64,000 nt of DNA from Robiginitalea marina (GTDB taxonomy: Bacteria > Bacteroidota > Bacteroidia > Flavobacteriales > Flavobacteriaceae), in contig NZ_JAMXIB010000003.1 of the NCBI RefSeq assembly GCF_024006985.1, positions 1 to 64,000 of the forward strand, read 5' to 3'. The translations under genes and the position numbers were made by a program. Each line of letters starts with the position of its first letter. Position 1 is the first letter of the stretch. Shown here in pieces: positions 32,854 to 42,587 of the stretch. The notes beneath the pieces were generated by a model, which saw nothing but the letters and a program-made list of their open reading frames with translations, made no database searches and was not told the DNA's origin.

Positions 32854-35265
32854 CTACTCGTTCTCAATTCGTTGTAATTCCTGTTTCTCCAGGTCCGAAG
32901 ACCGGTTCTGCAGGCGGAAATTCCCCAGGTTCCAGGTAACCCCCAGGCGCACAAAACGGGTCTCGGGTCGGGCGAAGAAGAAGTTGTCCTGGTTGTCAAA
33001 CCGGGTGGTGTAGGTGGCGTTGGCCCGGCCCAGAAGGTCTTCCGCCGTGAGGGACACCACGGCCCGGCCGTCCCACAGGGTCTTGCGAAGGCCCAGGTTC
33101 CAGGTGAGGGTTTCCGACATCCGGTACGACCCGTCCAGAAAGCCGCTTAAATACAACAGGGAGGTTTCCGCCGTCAGGCTGCCGTCTCTGGAAAGCGTAA
33201 AGGAATTGCTCACATACCCGTAATACCCGGTCACCTTGTTGGTAAAGGTCTCCACGTTGCTCTGCACGGCCAAAAAAGTTTCGTCTTCGTAGAACACCGA
33301 GTGGTAGGTGTACAGGTACCAGAAGGGGAACAGGGAGGCCGACACGGTGAAGTCGATGCCGTAAGAGGTGCTCTCCAGCACGTTCTGGTTGATTTGCACC
33401 AGGGTCTGGTTGTCGTTGTCCTGGAAGCTGAGGGTGCTGATGTACCGGCCGTTGTCGCGGTAATACAGGTCGATGAAAAAGGTGTTGTCGAGGGTGAGGT
33501 TGAGGTTGAAATTATGGCTGAAATTCGGCACCAGGTTGGGGTTTCCCTCGTCGAAGTCATTTTCGTTCAAAAAGAACCGGAACGGGTTCAGGTCGGCGTA
33601 GTTCGGGCGGGTCAGCTGGCGGCTGTAGGTAAAGGAGGTGCTGTGGTCCTCCCCCAGTTTCCGCTCCACAAACAGGGAGGGGAACCACTCCAGGTAGCTT
33701 TGCCGGTTGATCTCCTGCAGGGTCACCGACCGGGCTTCCACCCCGGTCTGTTCGGCCCGCAGGCCCGCCTTCAGCGACCAGCCCCCCCATTGCTGGCTCA
33801 GGCTGGCATAGGCCGCATACACGTCCTCGTCGTACTGGAAACGGTCCGAAAGGGCAATATCGAACGGGGGCTGGGTGTTGTTCACATCCAGGTAATCGAT
33901 GCGGCTGTCGGTGCGGATAAACGAGGCCCGCGCCCCGGTTTCCAGGGTACCCGCCCCCAGGGGGGTGGTGTAATCGGCCTGCCCGGTAAAGATGTCGATG
34001 CTTTGGAAGGCGTCGGTGGAAAAGGAAAAGTTCCGCAGGAAGGCACCGCCCGGGTCAAAATAGTTCGTGCTGCCATCCTGGAACCGCCTCAGTTCATTGA
34101 AGGTGTAATGCCCGTTGGCCTTCAGGCTTGCCCCTTCCTTCCCCAGGCTGCGCTCGTAATTCAGGTCGAAGGAGAGGTTTACCTGGTCGTCTTCCACCAC
34201 CGAGCGGGTGCGCAGGGTGGAGTCAACGGCCCCCTGGGCGTTGCGCATCACCGTCCCCAGGTCGTATGCGCCTGTTTTCCCCGGGGAATACGCCAGGTTG
34301 GTGGTCAGGTTCAGCCGGTCTTTTTCCGTGGGGGAGTAATCGAGGATCAGGTTGGCCTGCTGGGCCTGGGAACGGGTGATTTTTTCAATGTCCGTGTCCC
34401 AGGTCGCAAACACCGAACCCTGGTCGTCAATCCAGTTCACCCCGCTTTCGGTATCTTTGAATTCCTTCCTGGGGTTGATGGTATAGTTGGCAAAAAGCCC
34501 GAATTTGTCGGTTTTGAAGTAATGGCTGGTCCCCAGGCTGTACTTGGGGAAGACGGCCTGCTCCCACTGGGCCCTCACGCTTCCCTTATACCCCGGCACG
34601 ATGTTCTGGCGGGTGCGGATGTTCAGGATCGGGCCGTCCGCTGCCCCGTAACTGGCCGGCGGGATGGGGATGACCTCCACGGAGGAAACCAGGTCGCCCG
34701 AAAGGCCCTTGAGCAGTTCGGTCACCTCTTCCGGCGCCAGCTGTACCTTGCGGTCGTTCAGGTAAACGGTGGCCTGTTGCCCGCGGATCTCCAGGTTGTC
34801 CTGTACGGTGATCACCCCGGGGGCATTGCGCAGGATGTCCCAGGTATTGCCCTCGCTGGCCAGGGTGTTCTCCACCTTAAAAATGATGCGGTCCGACTTG
34901 CGTTCCACGGTAGGTTTCTGCCCAGTAACCACCACCTCGTCGAGGGCGTTGCTTTCGGCCTCCAGCACCAGGGCGCCGATGCGCACATCCTGCCGGACTT
35001 CCAGGGGCACCAGTATGGAGCGGTAGCCAAAATAGCTGGCCTGCAGGTAATACAGGTCTGCCGATACCCCGGACAGGGCAAAGCGGCCCTCTTCATCGGA
35101 GGAAATCCCCTTGACCTGGGCGCTGTCGGCCACCCTCAGCAGCAAAACGTTGGCATAGGGCAGGGGCTGGTTGTCCGTATCCTTCACGGCACCGGAAATC
35201 TCGTAGGTTTGGCCGGCTAGGCCCAAGGGGAACAACCCCAGCAAAAGCAGGTACTTGAATTTCAC
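32854..35265 (-). CDS. Outer-membrane beta-barrel receptor with carboxypeptidase-regulatory domain
   Basis: A signal peptide (KFKYLLLLGLFPLGLAGQ) is followed by a CarboxypepD-like domain (AGQTYEISGAVKDTDNQPLP), a plug-like domain (ALDEVVVTGQKPTVERKSDR, VTVQDNLEIRGQQATVYLND) and a large barrel ending VRLGVTWNLGNFRLQ. It resembles the OMP_b-brl_3 type of TonB-dependent receptor. Ligand unknown; no SusD gene adjacent. A frame to 35358 exists, but GTG at 35265 starts the signal peptide exactly, so it is chosen. Confidence 0.85.
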   Translation of the reverse strand: MKFKYLLLLGLFPLGLAGQTYEISGAVKDTDNQPLPYANVLLLRVADSAQVKGISSDEEGRFALSGVSADLYYLQASYFGYRSILVPLEVRQDVRIGALVLEAESNALDEVVVTGQKPTVERKSDRIIFKVENTLASEGNTWDILRNAPGVITVQDNLEIRGQQATVYLNDRKVQLAPEEVTELLKGLSGDLVSSVEVIPIPPASYGAADGPILNIRTRQNIVPGYKGSVRAQWEQAVFPKYSLGTSHYFKTDKFGLFANYTINPRKEFKDTESGVNWIDDQGSVFATWDTDIEKITRSQAQQANLILDYSPTEKDRLNLTTNLAYSPGKTGAYDLGTVMRNAQGAVDSTLRTRSVVEDDQVNLSFDLNYERSLGKEGASLKANGHYTFNELRRFQDGSTNYFDPGGAFLRNFSFSTDAFQSIDIFTGQADYTTPLGAGTLETGARASFIRTDSRIDYLDVNNTQPPFDIALSDRFQYDEDVYAAYASLSQQWGGWSLKAGLRAEQTGVEARSVTLQEINRQSYLEWFPSLFVERKLGEDHSTSFTYSRQLTRPNYADLNPFRFFLNENDFDEGNPNLVPNFSHNFNLNLTLDNTFFIDLYYRDNGRYISTLSFQDNDNQTLVQINQNVLESTSYGIDFTVSASLFPFWYLYTYHSVFYEDETFLAVQSNVETFTNKVTGYYGYVSNSFTLSRDGSLTAETSLLYLSGFLDGSYRMSETLTWNLGLRKTLWDGRAVVSLTAEDLLGRANATYTTRFDNQDNFFFARPETRFVRLGVTWNLGNFRLQNRSSDLEKQELQRIENE

Positions 35266-35373
35266 GATTTGGTTGGCCTGGCCTAAAGCTATAAAATTTT
35301 TCTTACAGCCCATTGCAGGAACCCGTATCCTCGTCCATCGGCATGCCAGGCTGACCATTCCGGTGCCGGCCGC

Positions 35374-36603
35374 CTAAAAACGGATGCCGGTGGAAATCGT
35401 GTCGCCCTCCCGCGCCACCACCACCGTGGTGCTGTCGCCCGCCTTGAAGGCGGAAAGGGCGCGCATGTAGCTCATCATGTCCACAATGGTGCTGTCGCCC
35501 AGCTGTACCACGACGTCGCCCTTCTGCAAACCGGCCGCAGCCGCGGGCCGTCCTTCGGTCACCCCGTCGATGCGCATCCCCTTGCCCGAAAACAGATAAT
35601 CGGGCATCACCCCCATGGCCACGGTAAAGCGGGGCGTTTCCTCGCTTTCGTTTTTGGTCTTGCGAAAGGCCACTTCCTTCTGGTCCTCCATGGCCCTGAC
35701 CAGCTCGAAGAGGTAGGTGGCAATCTGCTCCATCCCTTCGTAATTCAGGCGTTCGGCATCGTCGGAGGGCTTGTGGTAGTCTTCGTGCTGGCCGGTAAAG
35801 AAGTGCAGCACGGGGATGTCCTGCAAATAGAAGGAGGTATGGTCCGAAGGCCCGACCCCCGATTCGCGAAGCACCAGGTTAAACCCGGGGTTCAGGGAAT
35901 TGAGCAGCTGGGGCCAAATCGGGGTCGTACCCGTACCGCTGATGGACAGGGTTTTCTCCCCGTTGAGGCGGCCCACCATATCGAGGTTGATCATATAGGG
36001 CACGGCCTCCAGGTCGAGGGTCGGGTTCTTGGCGAAATAATTTGACCCGAGCAGGCCCATTTCCTCCCCGGAAAAGAGCATTATGAGGTAATTGTCGCGG
36101 GCCTCGGGCCACTCCTGTATCCTTTTGGCCAGTTGCAGCAGTACGGCCACCCCGCTGGCATTGTCGTCGGCCCCATTGTGGATGGCAGGGTCCCCGGCGT
36201 GCAGGGAGCCGTCCCCGCCCAGGCCCAGGTGGTCGTAGTGCGCCCCGAGGATGACGGTGCGGGAGCCGCCGTTGTCGATATACCCCAGCAGGTTCTTGCC
36301 GGTGAGGCTGCTGTCTGAGGCCGACCCGAATTCCACCTGGGAATGCGGGTCTTTGCGGGGGCGGAAACTGAATACCTGCAGGTAATCGCCGTCGGCGTCA
36401 AAGGGTTTGAGTTTCAGGTCCTGCATCCGTCCCTCCAGGTAGGCCGCGGCCAGGTCGGCCCCTTCCGTCCCGGTTTCCCGCCCCATGAGGGAGTCGCTGG
36501 CCAGGATCCGGACATCGTCCTGCATGGTCACTTCGGGGATGGGTTTCTCCCCGCAGGAGAGTGCCCAGAAAAGAATTCCTGCGAAAAATAGTTTGTACTT
36601 CAT
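35374..36603 (-). CDS. M28 zinc aminopeptidase with PDZ domain, lipoprotein
   Basis: The mature lipoprotein (lipobox ALSC, near 17) has the M28 metal ligands in order: HYDHLG, GADDNASG, SGEEMGLLGS, NLDMVGR and SDHTSFYL. After residue 310 or so comes a PDZ domain (RIDGVTEGRPAAAAGLQKGD, VVVQLGDSTI). 409 residues. It likely trims peptides at the cell surface. It is divergent from the PD40 protein, with a 35-bp gap that holds that gene's TAnnTTTG promoter. Confidence 0.9.
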   Translation of the reverse strand: MKYKLFFAGILFWALSCGEKPIPEVTMQDDVRILASDSLMGRETGTEGADLAAAYLEGRMQDLKLKPFDADGDYLQVFSFRPRKDPHSQVEFGSASDSSLTGKNLLGYIDNGGSRTVILGAHYDHLGLGGDGSLHAGDPAIHNGADDNASGVAVLLQLAKRIQEWPEARDNYLIMLFSGEEMGLLGSNYFAKNPTLDLEAVPYMINLDMVGRLNGEKTLSISGTGTTPIWPQLLNSLNPGFNLVLRESGVGPSDHTSFYLQDIPVLHFFTGQHEDYHKPSDDAERLNYEGMEQIATYLFELVRAMEDQKEVAFRKTKNESEETPRFTVAMGVMPDYLFSGKGMRIDGVTEGRPAAAAGLQKGDVVVQLGDSTIVDMMSYMRALSAFKAGDSTTVVVAREGDTISTGIRF

Positions 36604-36621
36604 AACTGGCTTCTATTTTTG
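36593..36621 (+). promoter_or_regulatory. Bacteroidetes promoter: -33 TTG and -7 TATTTTTG
   Basis: TTG at 36593-36595 and TATTTTTG at 36614-36621 are separated by 18 bp, the consensus spacing. It directs the PD40 lipoprotein gene at 36639. The -33 element falls within the last codons of the divergent peptidase gene's start, so both share space. Confidence 0.6.
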
Positions 36622-36638
36622 TCAAAAGTACATAACCT

Positions 36639-37748
36639 ATGAGAATCCTTCCCGTTCTTTTTGCCCTCTTGCTGGCCGGCGCCTGCAAAAACGACCCCAA
36701 AACCGCCCAGCCCGGGGCGAGCGAAGCCCCTAACCCCATGGCCAATGCCTCCGATACCCTCATCTACCCCGGGGAAAAACACTTCAAATCGCTGCGGCAG
36801 GTCACCTTCGGGGGCAACAATGCCGAGGCCTACTGGAGCTTCGACGACCGGCAAATCATCTTCCAGGCCGATACCGGCGCCTGGGGCGTGGAATGCGACC
36901 AGATGTTCGTGATGGGGGCCGATGACACCTTCATCGACCACCAGCCCCCCATGGTGAGCACCGGCCTGGGCCGCACCACCTGCGGGTATTTCCTGCCCGA
37001 CAACCAGCACATCCTGTATGCCTCAACCCACCTGGCAGACCCGAAGTGCCCTGAGGTCCCCCTGCGCCAGAACGGCAAGTATGTGTGGCCGGTATACGAC
37101 ACCTTCGACATTTTCGTGGCCGACCTGGAAGGGAACATCACCGCCCGGCTCACCGATGAGCCCGGGTACGACGCCGAAGCCACCGTCTCCCCCAAAGGCG
37201 ACAAAATCGTGTTTACCTCCGACCGCAGCGGCGACCTGGAGCTCTACACCATGAACCTCGACGGGAGCGGGGTCACCCAGATCACCGACGAGTTGGGGTA
37301 CGACGGGGGCGCCTTCTTTTCGCCCGATGGCAGCCAGATCATCTTCCGGGCTTCCCGCCCGAAAACCGAAGCGGAAATTGCGGAATACCGCGACCTGCTC
37401 GCCCAGGGCCTGGTGCAGCCCACCAACATGGAGCTCTTTATCTGCAATGCCGACGGCAGCGACCTGCGGCAGCTGACCTACCTGGGGAATGCCAACTGGA
37501 GCCCCTTTTTCCACCCCGACGGCGACAAGATCCTGTTTTCCAGCAATTTCGAATCCGACGGCGGCTTTCCTTTCAACCTTTACATGATCCGCACCGACGG
37601 CACCGGGCTGGAGCGCGTTACCCACGGGAAGACCTTTGATGCCTTCCCGGTATTTTCCAACGACGGCAAGTACCTGATCTTTTCCAGCAACCGCAACAAC
37701 GGGGGCACCCGCGACACGAATTTGTTTATCGCCGAGTGGCAGGACTGA
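36639..37748 (+). CDS. PD40/TolB-like beta-propeller lipoprotein
   Basis: A lipobox (LLLAGAC) is followed by repeated PD40 units: [80 protein letters not shown] and similar, the WD40-like PD40 propeller of TolB-type proteins. 369 residues give a five- or six-bladed propeller. No peptidase domain follows. Probably a surface scaffold or binding protein. The lepA gene begins 37 bp downstream behind its own box. Confidence 0.85.
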   Translation: MRILPVLFALLLAGACKNDPKTAQPGASEAPNPMANASDTLIYPGEKHFKSLRQVTFGGNNAEAYWSFDDRQIIFQADTGAWGVECDQMFVMGADDTFIDHQPPMVSTGLGRTTCGYFLPDNQHILYASTHLADPKCPEVPLRQNGKYVWPVYDTFDIFVADLEGNITARLTDEPGYDAEATVSPKGDKIVFTSDRSGDLELYTMNLDGSGVTQITDELGYDGGAFFSPDGSQIIFRASRPKTEAEIAEYRDLLAQGLVQPTNMELFICNADGSDLRQLTYLGNANWSPFFHPDGDKILFSSNFESDGGFPFNLYMIRTDGTGLERVTHGKTFDAFPVFSNDGKYLIFSSNRNNGGTRDTNLFIAEWQD

Positions 37749-37761
37749 GCCGGAATTACGC

Positions 37762-37769
37762 TATCTTTG
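37762..37769 (+). promoter_or_regulatory. -7 promoter element TATCTTTG before lepA
   Basis: Perfect TAnnTTTG, 16 bp before the lepA ATG. No clear -33 TTG at consensus spacing. Predicted leader is about 14 nt. Confidence 0.5.
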
Positions 37770-37785
37770 CCTCCTGCTTACGGCT

Positions 37786-39582
37786 ATGAAAAACATCCGA
37801 AATTTCTGCATCATCGCCCATATCGACCACGGGAAAAGCACCCTGGCCGATAGGTTGCTCGACGCCACAGGCTCGGTCACCGAACGGGAGAAGCAGGACC
37901 AGCTGCTCGATAACATGGACCTGGAGCGCGAGCGGGGCATCACCATCAAGAGCCACGCCATCCAGATGGAGTACCCCTACCAGGGGGAAACCTATATCCT
38001 GAACCTGATCGACACACCCGGGCACGTCGATTTTTCCTATGAGGTGTCGCGCTCCATCGCGGCCTGCGAAGGGGCCCTGCTGGTGGTGGACGCCGCCCAG
38101 AGCATCCAGGCGCAGACCATTTCCAACCTCTACCTGGCCCTGGAAAACGACCTGGAGATCATCCCGGTGCTCAACAAGGTCGACCTGCCCAGCGCCAACC
38201 CCGAGGAAGTCACCGACGACATCGTGGACCTGCTGGGCTGCCGCCCCGAGGAAGTCATCCCCGCCAGCGCCAAGACAGGCCTGGGCATCGAAGACATCCT
38301 GAAGGCGGTCATCGAGCGCATCCCGGCCCCCAAGGGCGACCCTGAAGCCCCCCTGCAGGCCCTCGTCTTCGACTCCGTCTACAACCCGTTCCGGGGGGTG
38401 GAAACCTATTTCCGGGTGATGAACGGGGTGATCCGCAAAGGGCAGCGGGTAAAATTCATGGCCACCGGCAAGGTGTACGACGCCGACGAAATCGGCACCC
38501 TGAAACTCCACCAGGTCCCCAAAACCAGCATCGCCGCCGGCGATGTGGGCTACCTGATCACCGGGGTCAAGGACGCCCGGGAAATCAAGGTGGGCGACAC
38601 CATTACCTCCGCCGAGAAACCCACCACCGAGGCCATCTCCGGGTTTGAAGACGTGAAGCCTATGGTGTTCGCGGGCATCTACCCGGTAGACACCGAAGAC
38701 TATGAGGAACTGCGCAACTCCATGGAAAAATTGCGCCTGAATGATGCCTCCCTGGTGTTTACCCCGGAGAGCAGCGCCGCCCTGGGCTTTGGCTTCCGCT
38801 GCGGCTTCCTGGGCATGCTGCACATGGAAATCGTGCAGGAACGCCTGGAACGGGAGTTCGACATGACCGTGATCACCACGGTGCCCAACGTGAGCTACCA
38901 CGCCTACACCAAAAAGGATCCCGAGGCACACATTATCGTCAACAACCCCTCCGACCTGCCCGACCCCACGACGCTCGACCGGGTGGAGGAGCCCTACATC
39001 AAGGCCACCGTCATCACCAAGTCCGATTTTATCGGCAACGTCATGTCGTTGTGCATCGACAAGCGGGGGCAGATCACCAACCAGACCTACCTGACCCAGG
39101 ACCGGGTGGAGCTGAATTTCGACATGCCCCTGGCGGAAATTGTCTTCGATTTCTACGACCGGCTGAAAACCGTCTCCAAGGGGTATGCGTCTTTTGATTA
39201 TTCCCCCATCGGCATGCGCCCCTCCAAACTGGTGCGGGTAGACATCCTGCTCAACGCCCAGATGGTGGACGCCCTCTCGGCCCTGGTACACGCCGATAAC
39301 GCCTACCATATCGGGAAAAAGATGTGCGAAAAGCTCAAGGAACTCATCCCGAGGCAGCAGTTTGATATCCCCATCCAGGCGGCCATCGGGGCCAAGATCA
39401 TCTCCCGGGAAACCATCAAGGCCCTGCGCAAGGACGTGACTGCGAAATGCTACGGGGGCGACATCAGCCGGAAACGGAAACTGCTCGAGAAGCAGAAAAA
39501 AGGGAAGAAACGCATGCGGCAGGTGGGCAACGTGGAAATCCCGCAGCAGGCATTTATGGCCGTCCTGAAGCTGAACGATTAG
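37786..39582 (+). CDS. lepA: Elongation factor 4 (ribosomal back-translocase)
   Basis: A 598-residue GTPase with G1 [10 protein letters not shown]2 RGITIKSH, G3 DTPGHVDF, G4 NKVDLP and G5 SAKTGLG, then EF-G-like domains and the LepA-specific carboxyl end ([20 protein letters not shown]). Length and motif set are those of LepA. Acts on the ribosome, backing up tRNAs when translation stalls or in assembly. Confidence 0.96.
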   Translation: MKNIRNFCIIAHIDHGKSTLADRLLDATGSVTEREKQDQLLDNMDLERERGITIKSHAIQMEYPYQGETYILNLIDTPGHVDFSYEVSRSIAACEGALLVVDAAQSIQAQTISNLYLALENDLEIIPVLNKVDLPSANPEEVTDDIVDLLGCRPEEVIPASAKTGLGIEDILKAVIERIPAPKGDPEAPLQALVFDSVYNPFRGVETYFRVMNGVIRKGQRVKFMATGKVYDADEIGTLKLHQVPKTSIAAGDVGYLITGVKDAREIKVGDTITSAEKPTTEAISGFEDVKPMVFAGIYPVDTEDYEELRNSMEKLRLNDASLVFTPESSAALGFGFRCGFLGMLHMEIVQERLEREFDMTVITTVPNVSYHAYTKKDPEAHIIVNNPSDLPDPTTLDRVEEPYIKATVITKSDFIGNVMSLCIDKRGQITNQTYLTQDRVELNFDMPLAEIVFDFYDRLKTVSKGYASFDYSPIGMRPSKLVRVDILLNAQMVDALSALVHADNAYHIGKKMCEKLKELIPRQQFDIPIQAAIGAKIISRETIKALRKDVTAKCYGGDISRKRKLLEKQKKGKKRMRQVGNVEIPQQAFMAVLKLND

Positions 39583-39591
39583 CCCCTGCGC

Positions 39592-41451
39592 CTATTCGGC
39601 CAGGGAAACGATTTCCTCTTCCTCCTGGTCTTCATCCAGGACCTTGCCCATATACACCAGCTTATACCCCTCGTCGATCTCGCCCGGGCTTTTCAGGAAG
39701 GCGGGGATGATGTGGAGTTGCCCGTCCGGGGCCTTCAGGAACAGGGGGATGATGTCGTCGTCCCGGCGGGCCCGCTCCGAAAGCGCTTCAAAATGCGCCT
39801 GGTCCCTGAGGCCTATTTCGTGGATGGCCGGGAATTTGCGCACCGCGTCGAGGAACTTTACAAAATCGTCGGTATGGGAAAACAGCCCCTGCAGGTTGAC
39901 GTTCTCCGGGTCGTTGAGCTCGTCGGGTTCCACGATGCGGAACGACCCGTTTTCCCCAAACACCTCTTTGAATTTGTTGATGGCGTAGTTGTTGATGTCG
40001 GCATTGCCCGTCATGGCGATCAGGTACCCCACATCGTTCAGCTCGATGTTGTCGGTGAGGTTATCGGAGTAGATGTTGGCCGTAAAAGCTTCCAACCCCA
40101 GTTTTTTCGCTTTGTCGATGTTGGCCTGGTTGTTGTCGACCAGCACCACGTGCCGGTTGTTGCGCTGCAGGTAGCTGGCGATGAGGCGGGAGGCCTTGGA
40201 AGCCCCCACAATGAGGATGCCTTCCGATTTTTCCAGGAATACCCCCACCAGGCGGGCGAACTGCCGGGCGGTGGTGGCGTTTAGCAGCACGGTGCCGAGC
40301 ACCACGGTGAAGACCAGGGGGGTGATATATTCCGCCCCGGGTTCGCCCCGGGCCAGGAGCTTGGAGCCGAAAAGGGAGGCGATCCCCGCGGCCACGATCC
40401 CCCGCGGGCCCACCCAGCCGATGAAAACCTTTTCTTTGGTCTTCAGGCCCGAGCCCTGGGCGCTGAGGAAGACCCCCAGGGGCCGGATCACAAAGACGAT
40501 AATGGCAAACAACAGGGCCGTTTCCCAGGAATAGATCAGCTGCAGGTCCGCCAGGTTTATGTTGGCCGCCAGCAGGATAAAGAGGATGGAGATCAGCAAC
40601 ACGCTGAGCGATTCCTTGAAGTAGAGCAGCTCCTTGATGTTGGGCAGGTCCATGTTCCCCATCACCAGGCCCATCACCACCACGGCCAGCAGGCCAGATT
40701 CATGGGCAAAGACGTCCGATTCCACAAACACCAGCAGCACCACGGAGAGGGACACCACGTTGAGCAGGTAGTGGGGGATGAAGTTTTTCTTGATGGCAAA
40801 GGCCAGCCCGTGGGCGAAGGTGAAGCCGAAGGTGAAGCCAAAGAGCAAAATCTTGCCGAAATCGACCAGGGCCCGGGTGGTGTATTCCTGCCCCTCCCCC
40901 ACGCTGATGAATTCAAAGACCAGGACCGCCACCAGGGCCCCGATGGGGTCGATCAGGATCCCCTCCCATTTGAGCACGGCCGAAACGTCCTTTTTCAGGG
41001 GGATGTTCCTGAGGATGGGGGTGATCACCGTCGGCCCGGTCACGATAATCAGGGCGCTGAACAAAAAGGACATCTTCCAGGTGAGGCCAAAGACATAATG
41101 TGCGGCCACCCCGGCCCCGAAAAACGTGACTGCGGCCCCAAGGGTAATGAGTTTGGTGATTACGGGCCCCACGTTGGAGACCTCGGAGCGCTTCAGGGTA
41201 AGCCCCCCTTCGAAAAGGATAATAGCAATGGCCAGGGAGATGAAGGCGTACAGGCCCTCCCCGGGGAACAGGCCGTTCGTCCCGTTCCACACCGGCTCGA
41301 TCACTTTGGAGCCGTCTTCGGTGTACAGGGTGGAAATGGGCCCCACCAACAGCCCTATCAGGATCAGGGGCAGGATGGCCGGCAGCTTGAACCTCCACGC
41401 GACCCACTGCGCCACAATCCCCAAAATTACAATGCCTGCCAGTTCGATCAT
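39592..41451 (-). CDS. Na+/H+ antiporter (CPA1-type) with TrkA-N domain
   Basis: The amino two-thirds hold about a dozen membrane helices typical of CPA1 (IELAGIVILGIVAQWVAWRF, IFVIRPLGVFLSAQG, GWVGPRGIVAAGIASLFGSK), and the carboxyl third is a NAD-binding TrkA-N/RCK domain (GILIVGASKASRLIASYLQR). 619 residues. Start ATG 41451 (MIELAG) is chosen; upstream frame to 41826 is low-complexity and runs against the divergent MBL gene. Likely a nucleotide-regulated sodium/proton exchanger. Confidence 0.88.
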   Translation of the reverse strand: MIELAGIVILGIVAQWVAWRFKLPAILPLILIGLLVGPISTLYTEDGSKVIEPVWNGTNGLFPGEGLYAFISLAIAIILFEGGLTLKRSEVSNVGPVITKLITLGAAVTFFGAGVAAHYVFGLTWKMSFLFSALIIVTGPTVITPILRNIPLKKDVSAVLKWEGILIDPIGALVAVLVFEFISVGEGQEYTTRALVDFGKILLFGFTFGFTFAHGLAFAIKKNFIPHYLLNVVSLSVVLLVFVESDVFAHESGLLAVVVMGLVMGNMDLPNIKELLYFKESLSVLLISILFILLAANINLADLQLIYSWETALLFAIIVFVIRPLGVFLSAQGSGLKTKEKVFIGWVGPRGIVAAGIASLFGSKLLARGEPGAEYITPLVFTVVLGTVLLNATTARQFARLVGVFLEKSEGILIVGASKASRLIASYLQRNNRHVVLVDNNQANIDKAKKLGLEAFTANIYSDNLTDNIELNDVGYLIAMTGNADINNYAINKFKEVFGENGSFRIVEPDELNDPENVNLQGLFSHTDDFVKFLDAVRKFPAIHEIGLRDQAHFEALSERARRDDDIIPLFLKAPDGQLHIIPAFLKSPGEIDEGYKLVYMGKVLDEDQEEEEIVSLAE

Positions 41452-41623
41452 TCCCGTGTCTCCCGTTTGGTGGAAACCCAAAAATAGGGATTTGCGGCTA
41501 TCCGGCAGCCTGCCAAGCCGAAGTTTTCTGCTTCCGGGGGCGCGGGGGGGTCCCCGGGCCTGTCGCCGTGAAGGGTTTTCGTTCCGGAAAGCAATTCGTA
41601 CTTTCGGGGCAGGAAACGATGGT

Positions 41624-42481
41624 ATGGAACTGTATCCGATAGAAACGGGGAATTTTAAATTAGACGGGGGGGCCATGTTTGGCGTGGTGCCCAAAACCCT
41701 CTGGTCCCGCACCAACCCGGCCGATGATAACAACATGATCGATATTGCCGCCCGCTGCCTGCTGGTCGAATCGGGCGACCGCCTGATCCTCATCGATACG
41801 GGCCTGGGCAACAAGCAATCCGACAAGTTTTTCGGGTACTATTACCGCTGGGGGCCCCACTCCCTCGACGCCTCCCTGGCCAAGGCAGGCTTCCACCGCG
41901 ACGACGTCACCGACGTGTTCCTGACCCACCTGCATTTCGACCACTGCGGGGGCAGCATACAGTGGAACCGCGACCGCACCGGCTACGAACCCGCCTTTAA
42001 AAACGCGTTGTTCTGGACCAACGAAGACCACTGGGCCTGGGCCACCCGGCCCAATGCCCGGGAAAAGGCCTCCTTTTTGAAGGAAAACATCCTCCCCATG
42101 CAGGAAAGCGGCCAACTCCGGTTCGTGCCCCGGCAGGGGGAAACCTTCCAGCCGTATACCCCCCTGGGCTTCGGCATCCTGTATGTGGACGGCCACACCG
42201 ACAAGCAGATGATCCCGCACATTTCCTACAAGGGGCGCACAGTGGTGTTTATGGCCGACCTGCTGCCCACGGTGGGGCATATCCCCCTGCCCTATGTGAT
42301 GGGGTACGACACCCGCCCCCTGCTGACCCTGGAAGAAAAGGCCAAATTCCTCGACGACGCCGTGGCAGGCGAATATGTCCTGATGCTGCAGCACGACGCC
42401 CACAACGAATGCTGTACCCTGGCCGACACGGAAAAAGGCGCCCGCCTGAAGGAAGCATTCCGTTTCCGGGAGCTGTTCTGA
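41624..42481 (+). CDS. Metallo-beta-lactamase fold hydrolase
   Basis: A 285-residue protein with the MBL core LTHLHFDHCGG (HxHxDH), an upstream aspartate (ILIDTGLGNKQ), and further ligands (DGHTDKQMIPH, QHDAHNE). It resembles the AHL-lactonase-like/glyoxalase-like branch but substrate is not predictable. Start ATG 41624 (MELYPIETGNF); the frame extends back to 41126 inside the divergent antiporter, so the longer form is rejected. TACTTTCG at about 41599-41606 resembles a -7 box. Confidence 0.88.
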   Translation: MELYPIETGNFKLDGGAMFGVVPKTLWSRTNPADDNNMIDIAARCLLVESGDRLILIDTGLGNKQSDKFFGYYYRWGPHSLDASLAKAGFHRDDVTDVFLTHLHFDHCGGSIQWNRDRTGYEPAFKNALFWTNEDHWAWATRPNAREKASFLKENILPMQESGQLRFVPRQGETFQPYTPLGFGILYVDGHTDKQMIPHISYKGRTVVFMADLLPTVGHIPLPYVMGYDTRPLLTLEEKAKFLDDAVAGEYVLMLQHDAHNECCTLADTEKGARLKEAFRFRELF

Positions 42482-42587
42482 GGGGCTGTCTCCAGTTCCC
42501 CCGGGGAAGGAAAAGCCAACTTTAGGTGACTTTTAAGACGTATTTCCGCGAAGCGTGTTATTTTTACCGGAAATCTATTTCTGATCC

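Noticed and set aside
39592-41826. Antiporter start at 41826
   Set aside because: The extra 125 residues have no membrane pattern and overlap the divergent MBL gene; MIELAG at 41451 opens the first helix.
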